NCBI RefSeq assembly: GCF_051020765.1
Contig: NW_027469105.1
Coordinates: 558,001-622,000 of the forward strand
Direction: 5' to 3'
Source of the DNA: Lasioglossum baleicum
Lineage: Eukaryota; Arthropoda; Insecta; Hymenoptera; Halictidae
DNA length: 64,000 nucleotides
Notes under the pieces: generated by a model
What the model was told of the DNA's origin: nothing
Databases searched by the model: none
Seen by the model: only the letters and a program-made list of their open reading frames with translations
Shown here: positions 1-11,603 of the stretch, piece by piece
How positions within the stretch are numbered: the stretch's first letter is position 1
Layout: the number at the start of each line of letters is the position of its first letter
Translations under genes and position numbers: made by a program

Positions 1-333
1 TGCGTTATGCGTCATGCGGTATGGGTTATGCGTTAACCGTTATGGATTATGCGTAATGCATTATGCGTTATGCGTTATGCGTTATGCGTTATGGGTTATG
101 CGTTATGCGTTATGCGTTATGCGATATGCGCTATGTGTTATGCGTTATGCGTTATGCGTTATCGGCTTTGCGTTATGCGTTATCGGTTATGCGTTATCCG
201 TTATGGATTATGCGTTATGTATTATGCGTTATGGTTAATGCGTTATGGGTTATGCGTTGTGCGTTATCCGTTATGCGTTATGCGTTATCGGCTTTGCGTT
301 ATGCGTCATACGTTATGCGTCATGCGGTATGCG
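1..333 (+). repeat. D-type variant-rich block (left edge, truncated by window)
   Basis: Dense substituted units: TCATGCG at 12, GTATGGG at 19, TTAACCG at 33, TAATGCA at 54, an ATATGCG and CTATGTG pair near 124-137, two TTATCGG, TTATGTA, TTATGGT followed by TAATGCG at 236, TTGTGCG, TCATACG, and finally GTATGCG at 327. The same order recurs at about 8800-9118 and 11300-11603, where it also ends in GTATGCG followed by a long pure run. The block therefore continues left of the window. Confidence 0.85.
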
Positions 334-844
334 TTATGCGTTATGCGTTATGCGTTATGCGTTATGCGTTATGCGTAATGCGTTATGCGTTATGCGTTAT
401 GCGTTATGCGTTATGCGTTATGCGTTATGCGTTATGCGTTATGCGTTATGCGTTATGCGTTATGCGTTATGCGTTATGCGTTATGCGTTATGCGTTATGC
501 GTTATGCGTTATGCGTTATGCGTTATGCGTTATGCGTTATGCGTTATGCGTTATGCGTTATGCGTTATGCGTTATGCGTTATGCGTTATGCGTTATGCGT
601 TATGCGTTATGCGTTATGCGTTATGCGTTATGCGTTATGCGTTATGCGTTATGCGTTATGCGTTATGCGTTATGCGTTATGCGTTATGCGTTATGCGTTA
701 TGCGTTATGCGTTATGCGTTATGCGTTATGCGTTATGCGTTATGCGTTATGCGTTATGCGTTATGCGTTATGCGTTATGCGTTATGCGTTATGCGTTATG
801 CGTTATGCGTTATGCGTTATGCGTTATGCGTTATGCGTTATGCG
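334..844 (+). repeat. Pure heptamer run (6 + 66 units)
   Basis: Only TTATGCG, apart from one TAATGCG at 376-382, which puts a stop into one frame. The second part, 383-844, is 66 perfect units, the same length as the run at 9119-9580, which follows the same D block. Confidence 0.95.
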
Positions 845-1607
845 ATATGCGTTATGCGTTTTGCGTTATGCGTTATGCGTTATGCTATATGGGTTGTGCG
901 TAATGCGTTATGCGTTATCGGCTTTGCGTTATGCGTTATGGGTTATGCGTTATCCGTTATGGATTATGCGTTATGTATTATGCGTTATGGTTAATGAGTT
1001 ATGGGTTATGCGTTGTGCGTTATCCGTTATTCGTTATGCGTTATGCGTTATGCGATATGCGTTATGCGTTTTGCGTTATGCGTTATGCGTTATGCTTTAT
1101 GGGTTGTGCGTAATGCGTTATGCGTTATCGGCTTTGCGTTATGCGTTATGGGTTATGCGTTATCCGTTATGGATTATGCGTTATGTATTAAGCGTTATGG
1201 TTAATGCGTTATGGGTTATGCGTTGTGCGTTATCCGTTATCCGTTATGCGTTATGCGTTATGCGATATGCGTTATGCGTTTTGCGTTATGCGTTATGCTT
1301 TATGGGTTATGCGTAATGCGTTATGCGTTATCGGCTTTGCGTTATGCGTTATCCGTTATGGATTATGCGTTATGTATTATGCGTTATGGTTAATGCGTTA
1401 TGAGTTATGCGTTGTGCATTACCCGTTATGCGTTACGCTTTATGCGTTATGCGTTATGCGCTATCGGCTTTGCGTTATGCGTCATACGTTATGCGTTATG
1501 CGTTATCGGCTTTGCGTTATGCGTCATGCGTTATTTGTTATGCGTTATCCGTTATGGATTATGCGTAATGCATTATAAGTTATGCGTTATGCGTTTCGCG
1601 TTATGTG
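845..1607 (+). repeat. Higher-order repeat A-A-B, 763 bp
   Basis: Two 210-bp A modules (845-1054, 1055-1264) are followed by a 343-bp B module (1265-1607). A markers, as offsets from its ATATGCG start: TTTTGCG +14, TTATGCT +35, TTGTGCG +49, TTATCGG +70, TTATGTA +126, TTATGGT +140, TTATCCG +175. The first A has ATATGGG at 887 and TAATGAG at 992; TTATTCG at 1027 marks this subtype. B holds TTATGAG at 1398, TTGTGCA at 1412, TTACCCG at 1419, TTACGCT at 1433, CTATCGG at 1461, TCATACG at 1482, TTATTTG at 1531, TAATGCA at 1566, TTATAAG at 1573, TTTCGCG at 1594 and TTATGTG at 1601. The 4002-4764 block has the same length and the same markers. Confidence 0.92.
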
Positions 1608-1803
1608 TTATGCGTTATGCGTTATGCGTTATGCGTTATGCGTTATGCGTTATGCGTTATGCGTTATGCGTTATGCGTTATGCGTTATGCGTTATGCGTT
1701 ATGCGTTATGCGTTATGCGTTATGCGTTATGCGTTATGCGTTATGCGTTATGCGTTATGCGTTATGCGTTATGCGTTATGCGTTATGCGTTATGCGTTAT
1801 GCG
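1608..1803 (+). repeat. Pure heptamer run, 28 units
   Basis: Perfect TTATGCG units between the TTATGTG that ends module B and the TTAAGCG that opens the next A module. Confidence 0.95.
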
Positions 1804-2559
1804 TTAAGCGTTATGCGTTATGCTTTATGGGTTGTGCGTAATGCGTTATGCGTTATCGGCTTTGCGTTATGCGTTATGGGTTATGCGTTATCCGTTATGG
1901 ATTATGCGTTATGTATTATGCGTTATGGTTAATGAGTTATGGGTTATGCGTTGTGCGTTATCCGTTATCCGTTATGCGTTATGCGTTATGCGATATGCGT
2001 TATGCGTTTTGCGTTATGCGTTATGCGTTATGCTTTATGGGTTGTGCGTAATGCGTTATGCGTTATCGGCTTTGCGTTATGCGTTATGGGTTATGCGTTA
2101 TCCGTTATGGATTATGCGTTATGTATTAAGCGTTATTGTTAATGCGTTATGGGTTATGCGTTGTGCGTTATCCGTTATCCGTTATGCGTTATGCGTTATG
2201 CGATATGCGTTATGCGTTTTGCGTTATGCGTTATGCGTTATGCGTTATGCTTTATGGGTTATGCGTAATGCGTTATGCGTTATCGGCTTTGCGTTATGCG
2301 TTATCCGTTATGGATTATGCGTTATGTATTATGCGTTATGGTTAATGCGTTATGAGTTATGCGTTGTGCATTACCCGTTATGCGTTACGCTTTATGCGTT
2401 ATGCGTTATGCGCTATCGGCTTTGCGTTATGCGTCATACGTTATGCGTTATGCGTTATCGGCTTTGCGTTATGCGTCATGCGTTATTTGTTATGCGTTAT
2501 CCGTTATGGATTATGCGTAATGCATTATAAGTTATGCGTTATGCGTTTCGCGTTATGTG
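1804..2559 (+). repeat. Higher-order repeat A-A-B, 756 bp (TTATTGT subtype)
   Basis: Opens with TTAAGCG instead of ATATGCG; the second A carries TTATTGT near 2133 where other copies have TTATGGT. The B module ends in TTTCGCG and TTATGTG (2553-2559). The length and the TTATTGT marker are shared with 2770-3525 and 4856-5611, which defines a subfamily distinct from the 763-bp blocks. Confidence 0.9.
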
Positions 2560-2769
2560 TTATGCGTTATGCGTTATGCGTTATGCGTTATGCGTTATGC
2601 GTTATGCGTTATGCGTTATGCGTTATGCGTTATGCGTTATGCGTTATGCGTTATGCGTTATGCGTTATGCGTTATGCGTTATGCGTTATGCGTTATGCGT
2701 TATGCGTTATGCGTTATGCGTTATGCGTTATGCGTTATGCGTTATGCGTTATGCGTTATGCGTTATGCG
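2560..2769 (+). repeat. Pure heptamer run, 30 units
   Basis: Perfect TTATGCG units, bounded by TTATGTG on the left and TTAAGCG on the right. It sits in the same place in the higher-order repeat as the 28-unit run at 1608 and the 13-unit run at 4765. Confidence 0.95.
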
Positions 2770-3525
2770 TTAAGCGTTATGCGTTATGCTTTATGGGTTG
2801 TGCGTAATGCGTTATGCGTTATCGGCTTTGCGTTATGCGTTATGGGTTATGCGTTATCCGTTATGGATTATGCGTTATGTATTATGCGTTATGGTTAATG
2901 AGTTATGGGTTATGCGTTGTGCGTTATGCGTTATCCGTTATGCGTTATGCGTTATGCGATATGCGTTATGCGTTTTGCGTTATGCGTTATGCGTTATGCT
3001 TTATGGGTTGTGCGTAATGCGTTATGCGTTATCGGCTTTGCGTTATGCGTTATGGGTTATGCGTTATCCGTTATGGATTATGCGTTATGTATTAAGCGTT
3101 ATTGTTAATGCGTTATGGGTTATGCGTTGTGCGTTATCCGTTATCCGTTATGCGTTATGCGTTATGCGATATGCGTTATGCGTTTTGCGTTATGCGTTAT
3201 GCGTTATGCGTTATGCTTTATGGGTTATGCGTAATGCGTTATGCGTTATCGGCTTTGCGTTATGCGTTATCCGTTATGGATTATGCGTTATGTATTATGC
3301 GTTATGGTTAATGCGTTATGAGTTATGCGTTGTGCGTTACCCGTTATGCGTTACGCTTTATGCGTTATGCGTTATGCGCTATCGGCTTTGCGTTATGCGT
3401 CATACGTTATGCGTTATGCGTTATCGGCTTTGCGTTATGCGTCATGCGTTATGGGTTATGCGTTATCCCTTATGGATTATGCGTAATGCATTATAAGTTA
3501 TGCGTTATGCGTTTCGCGTTATGTG
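2770..3525 (+). repeat. Higher-order repeat A-A-B, 756 bp (TTATTGT subtype)
   Basis: Same module order and length as 1804-2559. Small private differences: one TTATCCG of the first A has reverted to TTATGCG near 2928, TTGTGCA in B is TTGTGCG here (near 3330), and TTATTTG is replaced by TTATGGG with TTATCCC nearby (about 3464). Confidence 0.9.
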
Positions 3526-4001
3526 TTATGCGTTATGGGTTATGCGTTATGCGTTATGCGTTATGCGTTATGCGTTATGCGTTATGCGTTATGCGTTATG
3601 CGTTATGCGTTATGCGTTATGCGTAATGCGTTATGCGTTATGCGTTATGCGTTATGCGTTATGCGTTATGCGTTATGCGTTATGCGTTATGCGTTATGCG
3701 TTATGCGTTATGCGTTATGCGTTATGCGTTATGCGTTATGCGTTATGCGTTATGCGTTATGCGTTATGCGTTATGCGTTATGCGTTATGCGTTATGCGTT
3801 ATGCGTTATGCGTTATGCGTTATGCGTTATGCGTTATGCGTTATGCGTTATGCGTTATGCGTTATGCGTTATGCGTTATGCGTTATGCGTTATGCGTTAT
3901 GCGTTATGCGTTATGCGTTATGCGTTATGCGTTATGCGTTATGCGTTATGCGTTATGCGTTATGCGTTATGCGTTATGCGTTATGCGTTATGCGTTATGC
4001 G
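3526..4001 (+). repeat. Heptamer run (TTATGGG at 3533, TAATGCG at 3624, then 53 pure units)
   Basis: The first part carries one TTATGGG and one TAATGCG. Positions 3631-4001 are 53 perfect TTATGCG units. Confidence 0.94.
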
Positions 4002-4764
4002 ATATGCGTTATGCGTTTTGCGTTATGCGTTATGCGTTATGCTATATGGGTTGTGCGTAATGCGTTATGCGTTATCGGCTTTGCGTTATGCGTTATGGGT
4101 TATGCGTTATCCGTTATGGATTATGCGTTATGTATTATGCGTTATGGTTAATGAGTTATGGGTTATGCGTTGTGCGTTATCCGTTATTCGTTATGCGTTA
4201 TGCGTTATGCGATATGCGTTATGCGTTTTGCGTTATGCGTTATGCGTTATGCTTTATGGGTTGTGCGTAATGCGTTATGCGTTATCGGCTTTGCGTTATG
4301 CGTTATGGGTTATGCGTTATCCGTTATGGATTATGCGTTATGTATTAAGCGTTATGGTTAATGCGTTATGGGTTATGCGTTGTGCGTTATCCGTTATCCG
4401 TTATGCGTTATGCGTTATGCGATATGCGTTATGCGTTTTGCGTTATGCGTTATGCTTTATGGGTTATGCGTAATGCGTTATGCGTTATCGGCTTTGCGTT
4501 ATGCGTTATCCGTTATGGATTATGCGTTATGTATTATGCGTTATGGTTAATGCGTTATGAGTTATGCGTTGTGCATTACCCGTTATGCGTTACGCTTTAT
4601 GCGTTATGCGTTATGCGCTATCGGCTTTGCGTTATGCGTCATACGTTATGCGTTATGCGTTATCGGCTTTGCGTTATGCGTCATGCGTTATTTGTTATGC
4701 GTTATCCGTTATGGATTATGCGTAATGCATTATAAGTTATGCGTTATGCGTTTCGCGTTATGTG
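4002..4764 (+). repeat. Higher-order repeat A-A-B, 763 bp
   Basis: Second copy of the 845-1607 block at an offset of 3157 bp (451 units). It has the same ATATGGG, TTATTCG and TTATTTG markers, and the translated shadows of the two blocks are identical over more than 120 codons. Confidence 0.92.
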
Positions 4765-4855
4765 TTATGCGTTATGCGTTATGCGTTATGCGTTATGCGT
4801 TATGCGTTATGCGTTATGCGTTATGCGTTATGCGTTATGCGTTATGCGTTATGCG
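4765..4855 (+). repeat. Pure heptamer run, 13 units
   Basis: Short perfect run between module B and the next TTAAGCG. It is the shortest spacer among the A-A-B repeats. Confidence 0.94.
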
Positions 4856-5611
4856 TTAAGCGTTATGCGTTATGCTTTATGGGTTGTGCGTAATGCGTTA
4901 TGCGTTATCGGCTTTGCGTTATGCGTTATGGGTTATGCGTTATCCGTTATGGATTATGCGTTATGTATTATGCGTTATGGTTAATGAGTTATGGGTTATG
5001 CGTTGTGCGTTATCCGTTATCCGTTATGCGTTATGCGTTATGCGATATGCGTTATGCGTTTTGCGTTATGCGTTATGCGTTATGCTTTATGGGTTGTGCG
5101 TAATGCGTTATGCGTTATCGGCTTTGCGTTATGCGTTATGGGTTATGCGTTATCCGTTATGGATTATGCGTTATGTATTAAGCGTTATTGTTAATGCGTT
5201 ATGGGTTATGCGTTGTGCGTTATCCGTTATCCGTTATGCGTTATGCGTTATGCGATATGCGTTATGCGTTTTGCGTTATGCGTTATGCGTTATGCGTTAT
5301 GCTTTATGGGTTATGCGTAATGCGTTATGCGTTATCGGCTTTGCGTTATGCGTTATCCGTTATGGATTATGCGTTATGTATTATGCGTTATGGTTAATGC
5401 GTTATGAGTTATGCGTTGTGCGTTACCCGTTATGCGTTACGCTTTATGCGTTATGCGTTATGCGCTATCGGCTTTGCGTTATGCGTCATACGTTATGCGT
5501 TATGCGTTATCGGCTTTGCGTTATGCGTCATGCGTTATGGGTTATGCGTTATCCCTTATGGATTATGCGTAATGCATTATAAGTTATGCGTTATGCGTTT
5601 CGCGTTATGTG
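4856..5611 (+). repeat. Higher-order repeat A-A-B, 756 bp (TTATTGT subtype)
   Basis: Third copy with TTAAGCG at the start and TTATTGT near 5185. The B module has TTGTGCG, TTACCCG and TTATCCC like the copy at 2770. It ends with TTATGTG at 5605-5611. Confidence 0.9.
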
Positions 5612-5975
5612 TTATGCGTTATGGGTTATGCGTTATGCGTTATGCGTTATGCGTTATGCGTTATGCGTTATGAGTTATGCGTTATGCGTTATGCGTTATG
5701 CGTTATGCGTTATGCGTTATGCGTTATGCGTTATGCGTTATGCGTTATGCGTTATGCGTTATGCGTTATGCGTTATGCCTTATGCGTTATGTGTTATGCG
5801 TTATGCGTTATGCGTTATGCGTTATGCGTTATGCGTTATGCGTTATGCGTTATGCGTTATGCGTTATGCGTTATGCGTTATGCGTTATGCGTTATGCGTT
5901 ATGCGTTATGCGTTATGCGTTATGCGTTATGCGTTATGCGTTATGCGTTATGCGTTATGCGTTATGCGTTATGCG
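5612..5975 (+). repeat. Heptamer run with three marker units
   Basis: TTATGGG at 5619, TTATGAG at 5668, TTATGCC at 5773 and TTATGTG at 5787 in otherwise perfect TTATGCG; 5794-5975 is 26 pure units. The TTATGAG and TTATGCC markers recur in the equivalent runs at 6816/6879 and 8335, so they are inherited landmarks. Confidence 0.92.
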
Positions 5976-6759
5976 ATATGCGTTATGCGTTTTGCGTTAA
6001 GCGTTATGCGTTATGCTTTATGGGTTGTGCGTAATGCGTTATGCGTTATCGGCTTTGCGTTATGCGTTATGGGTTATGCGTTATCCGTTATGGATTATGC
6101 GTTATGTATTATGCGTTATGGTTAATGAGTTATGGGTTATGCGTTGTGCGTTATCCGTTATCCGTTATGCGTTATGCGTTATGCGTTATGCGTTTTGCGT
6201 TATGCGTTATGCGTTATGCTTTATGGGTTGTGCGTAATGCGTTATGCGTTATCGGCTTTGCGTTATGCGTTATGGGTTATGCGTTATCCGTTATGGATTA
6301 TGCGTTATGTATTAAGCGTTATGGTTAATGCGTTATGGGTTATGGGTTATGCGTTGTGCGTTATCCGTTATCCGTTATGCGTTATGCGTTATGCGTTATG
6401 CGATATGCGTTATGCGTTTTGCGTTTTGCGTTATGCGTTATGCGTTATGCTTTATGGGTTATGCGTAATGCGTTATGCGTTATCGGCTTTGCGTTATGCG
6501 TTATCCGTTATGGATTATGCGTTATGTATTATGCGTTATGGTTAATGCGTTATGAGTTATGCGTTGTGCGTTACCCGTTATGCGTTACGCTTTATGCGTT
6601 ATGCGTTATGCGCTATCGGCTTTGCGTTATGCGTCATACGTTATGCGTTATGCGTTATCGGCTTTGCGTTATGCGTCATGCGTTATGGGTTATGCGTTAT
6701 CCCTTATGGATTATGCGTAATGCATTATAAGTTATGCGTTATGCGTTTCGCGTTATGTG
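5976..6759 (+). repeat. Higher-order repeat A-A-B, 784 bp
   Basis: Begins with ATATGCG (5976), TTTTGCG (5990) and TTAAGCG (5997), which combines the two start types seen earlier. The second A has a doubled TTATGGG (near 6335) and a doubled TTTTGCG (near 6417-6430). B ends with TTATGTG at 6753-6759. Confidence 0.88.
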
Positions 6760-7011
6760 TTATGCGTTATGGGTTATGCGTTATGCGTTATGCGTTATGC
6801 GTTATGCGTTATGCGTTATGAGTTATGCGTTATGCGTTATGCGTTATGCGTTATGCGTTATGCGTTATGCGTTATGCGTTATGCCTTATGCGTTATGCGT
6901 TATGCGTTATGCGTTATGCGTTATGCGTTATGCGTTATGCGTTATGCGTTATGCGTTATGCGTTATGCGTTGTGCGTTATGCGTTATGCGTTATGCGTTA
7001 TGCGTTATGCG
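6760..7011 (+). repeat. Heptamer run with TTATGAG, TTATGCC, TTGTGCG landmarks
   Basis: TTATGGG 6767, TTATGAG 6816, TTATGCC 6879 and TTGTGCG 6970 in pure TTATGCG. The TTATGCC-to-TTGTGCG order is found again before most C and D modules downstream. Confidence 0.92.
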
Positions 7012-8208
7012 ATATGCGTTATGCGTTTTGCGTTTTGCGTTATGCGTTATGCGTTATGCTTTATGGGTTATGCGTTATCCGTTATGGGTTATGCGTAATG
7101 CATTATGCGTTATGCGTTATCCGTTATGGGTTATGCGTTATGCGTTATGCGATATGCGCTATGTGTTATGCGTTATGCGTTATGCGTTATCGGCTTTGCG
7201 TTATGCGTTATGGGTTATGCGTTATCTGTTATGGATTATGCGTTATGCATTATGCGTTTTGCGTTATGCGTTATGCGTTATGCGTTATCGGCTTTGCGTT
7301 ATGCGTCATACGTTATGCGTTATGCGTTATGCGTTATGCGTTATCGGCTTTGCGTTATGCGTCATGCGGTATGGGTTATGCGTTAACCGTTATGGATTAT
7401 GCGTAATGCATTATGCGTTATGCGTTATGCGTTATGGGTTATGCGTTATGCGTTATGCGTTATGCGATATGCGCTATGTGTTATGCGTTATGCGTTATGC
7501 GTTATCGGCTTTGCGTTATGCGTTATGGGTTATGCGTTATCCGTTATGGATTATGCGTTATGTATTATGCGTTATGGTTAATGAGTTATGGGTTATGCGT
7601 TGTGCGTTATCCGTTATCCGTTATGCGTTATGCGTTATGCGTTATGCGTTTTGCGTTATGCGTTATGCGTTATGCTTTATGGGTTGTGCGTAATGCGTTA
7701 TGCGTTATCGGCTTTGCGTTATGCGTTATGGGTTATGCGTTATCCGTTATGGATTATGCGTTATGTATTAAGCGTTATGGTTAATGCGTTATGGGTTATG
7801 CGTTGTGCGTTATCCGTTATCCGTTATGCGTTATGCGTTATGCGTTATGCGATATGCGTTATGCGTTTTGCGTTTTGCGTTATGCGTTATGCGTTATGCT
7901 TTATGGGTTATGCGTAATGCGTTATGCGTTATCGGCTTTGCGTTATGCGTTATCCGTTATGGATTATGCGTTATGTATTATGCGTTATGGTTAATGCGTT
8001 ATGAGTTATGCGTTGTGCGTTACCCGTTATGCGTTACGCTTTATGCGTTATGCGTTATGCGCTATCGGCTTTGCGTTATGCGTCATACGTTATGCGTTAT
8101 GCGTTATCGGCTTTGCGTTATGCGTCATGCGTTATGGGTTATGCGTTATCCCTTATGGATTATGCGTAATGCATTATAAGTTATGCGTTATGCGTTTCGC
8201 GTTATGTG
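7012..8208 (+). repeat. D module followed by A and B
   Basis: Starts ATATGCG, TTTTGCG, TTTTGCG. The D part carries TTATGCT 7054, TAATGCA 7096, TTATCTG 7222, TCATACG 7306, GTATGGG 7369, TTAACCG 7383 and TAATGCA 7404. A-type units follow from about 7490 and B ends in TTATGTG at 8202-8208. From about 7588 onwards the block recurs at an offset of 2149 bp (9737 onward). Confidence 0.87.
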
Positions 8209-8446
8209 TTATGCGTTATGGGTTATGCGTTATGCGTTATGCGTTATGCGTTATGCGTTATGCGTTATGAGTTATGCGTTATGCGTTATGCGTTATGCGT
8301 TATGCGTTATGCGTTATGCGTTATGCGTTATGCGTTATGCCTTATGCGTTATGCGTTATGCGTTATGCGTTATGCGTTATGCGTTATGCGTTATGCGTTA
8401 TGCGTTGTGCGTTATGCGTTATGCGTTATGCGTTATGCGTTATGCG
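8209..8446 (+). repeat. Heptamer run with TTATGCC (8335) and TTGTGCG (8405)
   Basis: Mostly perfect TTATGCG with TTATGGG near 8216, one TTATGAG, one TTATGCC and one TTGTGCG, the same landmark order as 6760-7011. Confidence 0.92.
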
Positions 8447-9118
8447 ATATGCGTTATGCGTTTTGCGTTTTGCGTTATGCGTTATGCGTTATGCGTTATG
8501 CTTTATGGGTTATGCGTTATCCGTTATGGGTTATGCGTAATGCATTATGCGTTATGCGTTATCCGTTATGGGTTATGCGTTATGCGTTATGCGATATGCG
8601 CTATGTGTTATGCGTTATGCGTTATGCGTTATCGGCTTTGCGTTATGCGTTATGGGTTATGCGTTATCTGTTATGGATTATGCGTTATGCATTATGCGTT
8701 TTGCGTTATGCGTTATGCGTTATGCGTTATCGGCTTTGCGTTATGCGTCATACGTTATGCGTTATGCGTTATGCGTTATGCGTTATCGGCTTTGCGTTAT
8801 GCGTCATGCGGTATGGGTTATGCGTTAACCGTTATGGATTATGCGTAATGCATTATGCGTTATGCGTTATGCGTTATGGGTTATGCGTTATGCGTTATGC
8901 GTTATGCGATATGCGCTATGTGTTATGCGTTATGCGTTATGCGTTATCGGCTTTGCGTTATGCGTTATGGGTTATGCGTTATCCGTTATGGATTATGCGT
9001 TATGTATTATGCGTTATGGTTAATGCGTTATGGGTTATGCGTTGTGCGTTATCCGTTATGCGTTATGCGTTATCGGCTTTGCGTTATGCGTCATACGTTA
9101 TGCGTCATGCGGTATGCG
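8447..9118 (+). repeat. D module ending in GTATGCG
   Basis: ATATGCG 8447, doubled TTTTGCG, then TTATCTG, TCATACG, GTATGGG, TTAACCG and TAATGCA as at 7012, continuing through TTATGGT, TAATGCG, TTGTGCG and TCATACG to GTATGCG at 9112-9118. Its right part matches window positions 1-333. Confidence 0.87.
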
Positions 9119-9580
9119 TTATGCGTTATGCGTTATGCGTTATGCGTTATGCGTTATGCGTTATGCGTTATGCGTTATGCGTTATGCGTTATGCGTTATG
9201 CGTTATGCGTTATGCGTTATGCGTTATGCGTTATGCGTTATGCGTTATGCGTTATGCGTTATGCGTTATGCGTTATGCGTTATGCGTTATGCGTTATGCG
9301 TTATGCGTTATGCGTTATGCGTTATGCGTTATGCGTTATGCGTTATGCGTTATGCGTTATGCGTTATGCGTTATGCGTTATGCGTTATGCGTTATGCGTT
9401 ATGCGTTATGCGTTATGCGTTATGCGTTATGCGTTATGCGTTATGCGTTATGCGTTATGCGTTATGCGTTATGCGTTATGCGTTATGCGTTATGCGTTAT
9501 GCGTTATGCGTTATGCGTTATGCGTTATGCGTTATGCGTTATGCGTTATGCGTTATGCGTTATGCGTTATGCGTTATGCG
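9119..9580 (+). repeat. Pure heptamer run, 66 units
   Basis: 462 bp of perfect TTATGCG between GTATGCG and ATATGCG. Confidence 0.96.
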
Positions 9581-10357
9581 ATATGCGTTATGCGTTTTGC
9601 GTTAAGCGTTATGCGTTATGCTTTATGGGTTGTGCGTAATGCGTTATGCGTTATCGGCTTTGCGTTATGCGTTATGGGTTATGCGTTATCCGTTATGGAT
9701 TATGCGTTATGTATTATGCGTTATGGTTAATGAGTTATGGGTTATGCGTTGTGCGTTATCCGTTATCCGTTATGCGTTATGCGTTATGCGTTATGCGTTT
9801 TGCGTTATGCGTTATGCGTTATGCTTTATGGGTTGTGCGTAATGCGTTATGCGTTATCGGCTTTGCGTTATGCGTTATGGGTTATGCGTTATCCGTTATG
9901 GATTATGCGTTATGTATTAAGCGTTATGGTTAATGCGTTATGGGTTATGCGTTGTGCGTTATCCGTTATCCGTTATGCGTTATGCGTTATGCGTTATGCG
10001 ATATGCGTTATGCGTTTTGCGTTTTGCGTTATGCGTTATGCGTTATGCTTTATGGGTTATGCGTAATGCGTTATGCGTTATCGGCTTTGCGTTATGCGTT
10101 ATCCGTTATGGATTATGCGTTATGTATTATGCGTTATGGTTAATGCGTTATGAGTTATGCGTTGTGCGTTACCCGTTATGCGTTACGCTTTATGCGTTAT
10201 GCGTTATGCGCTATCGGCTTTGCGTTATGCGTCATACGTTATGCGTTATGCGTTATCGGCTTTGCGTTATGCGTCATGCGTTATGGGTTATGCGTTATCC
10301 CTTATGGATTATGCGTAATGCATTATAAGTTATGCGTTATGCGTTTCGCGTTATGTG
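9581..10357 (+). repeat. Higher-order repeat A-A-B, 777 bp
   Basis: ATATGCG, TTTTGCG, TTAAGCG start; doubled TTTTGCG in the second A; B with TTGTGCG/TTACCCG and TTATCCC; end TTATGTG 10351-10357. Its sequence from about 9737 duplicates 7588-8208. Confidence 0.88.
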
Positions 10358-10602
10358 TTATGCGTTATGGGTTATGCGTTATGCGTTATGCGTTATGCGT
10401 TATGCGTTATGCGTTATGAGTTATGCGTTATGCGTTATGCGTTATGCGTTATGCGTTATGCGTTATGCGTTATGCGTTATGCGTTATGCGTTATGCGTTA
10501 TGCCTTATGCGTTATGCGTTATGCGTTATGCGTTATGCGTTATGCGTTATGCGTTATGCGTTGTGCGTTATGCGTTATGCGTTATGCGTTATGCGTTATG
10601 CG
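10358..10602 (+). repeat. Heptamer run with TTATGAG, TTATGCC (10498), TTGTGCG (10561)
   Basis: Same landmarks as 8209-8446. The landmark-to-landmark spacing differs by one or two units between the copies, although the total spacing is the same. Confidence 0.92.
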
Positions 10603-11603
10603 ATATGCGTTATGCGTTTTGCGTTTTGCGTTATGCGTTATGCGTTATGCTTTATGGGTTATGCGTTATCCGTTATGGGTTATGCGTAATGCATTATGCG
10701 TTATGCGTTATCCGTTATGGGTTATGCGTTATGCGTTATGCGATATGCGCTATGTGTTATGCGTTATGCGTTATGCGTTATCGGCTTTGCGTTATGCGTT
10801 ATGGGTTATGCGTTATCTGTTATGGATTATGCGTTATGCATTATGCGTTTTGCGTTATGCGTTATGCGTTATGCGTTATCGGCTTTGCGTTATGCGTCAT
10901 ACGTTATGCGTTATGCGTTATGCGTTATGCGTTATCGGCTTTGCGTTATGCGTCATGCGGTATGGGTTATGCGTTAACCGTTATGGATTATGCGTAATGC
11001 ATTATGCGTTATGCGTTATGCGTTATGGGTTATGCGTTATGCGTTATGCGTTATGCGATATGCGCTATGTGTTATGCGTTATGCGTTATGCGTTATCGGC
11101 TTTGCGTTATGCGTTATGGGTTATGCGTTATCCGTTATGGATTATGCGTTATCTGTTATGGATTATGCGTTATGCATTATGCGTTTTGCGTTATGCGTTA
11201 TGCGTTATGCGTTATCGGCTTTGCGTTATGCGTCATACGTTATGCGTTATGCGTTATGCGTTATGCGTTATCGGCTTTGCGTTATGCGTCATGCGGTATG
11301 GGTTATGCGTTAACCGTTATGGATTATGCGTAATGCATTATGCGTTATGCGTTATGCGTTATGGGTTATGCGTTATGCGTTATGCGTTATGCGATATGCG
11401 CTATGTGTTATGCGTTATGCGTTATGCGTTATCGGCTTTGCGTTATGCGTTATGGGTTATGCGTTATCCGTTATGGATTATGCGTTATGTATTATGCGTT
11501 ATGGTTAATGCGTTATGGGGTATGCGTTGTGCGTTATCCGTTATGCGTTATGCGTTATCGGCTTTGCGTTATGCGTCATACGTTATGCGTCATGCGGTAT
11601 GCG
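10603..11603 (+). repeat. D module with internal 336-bp tandem duplication
   Basis: The D block with TTATCTG, TCATACG, GTATGGG, TTAACCG and TAATGCA occurs twice in tandem (landmarks at 10990 and 11326, offset 48 units). Near 11510 a TTATGGG is followed by GTATGCG, a private variant. It ends in GTATGCG at 11597-11603. Confidence 0.86.

Noticed and set aside
1594..1607. CENP-B box or other known centromere motif near TTTCGCG
   Set aside because: TTTCGCG shares only a short T-rich CG motif with the CENP-B box; the required longer consensus is absent everywhere I looked.
1605..1841. GTG or TTG start codons at TTATGTG and TTGTGCG units as gene starts
   Set aside because: These starts are created by variant units inside the satellite and recur in every module copy; nothing upstream resembles an initiation region.
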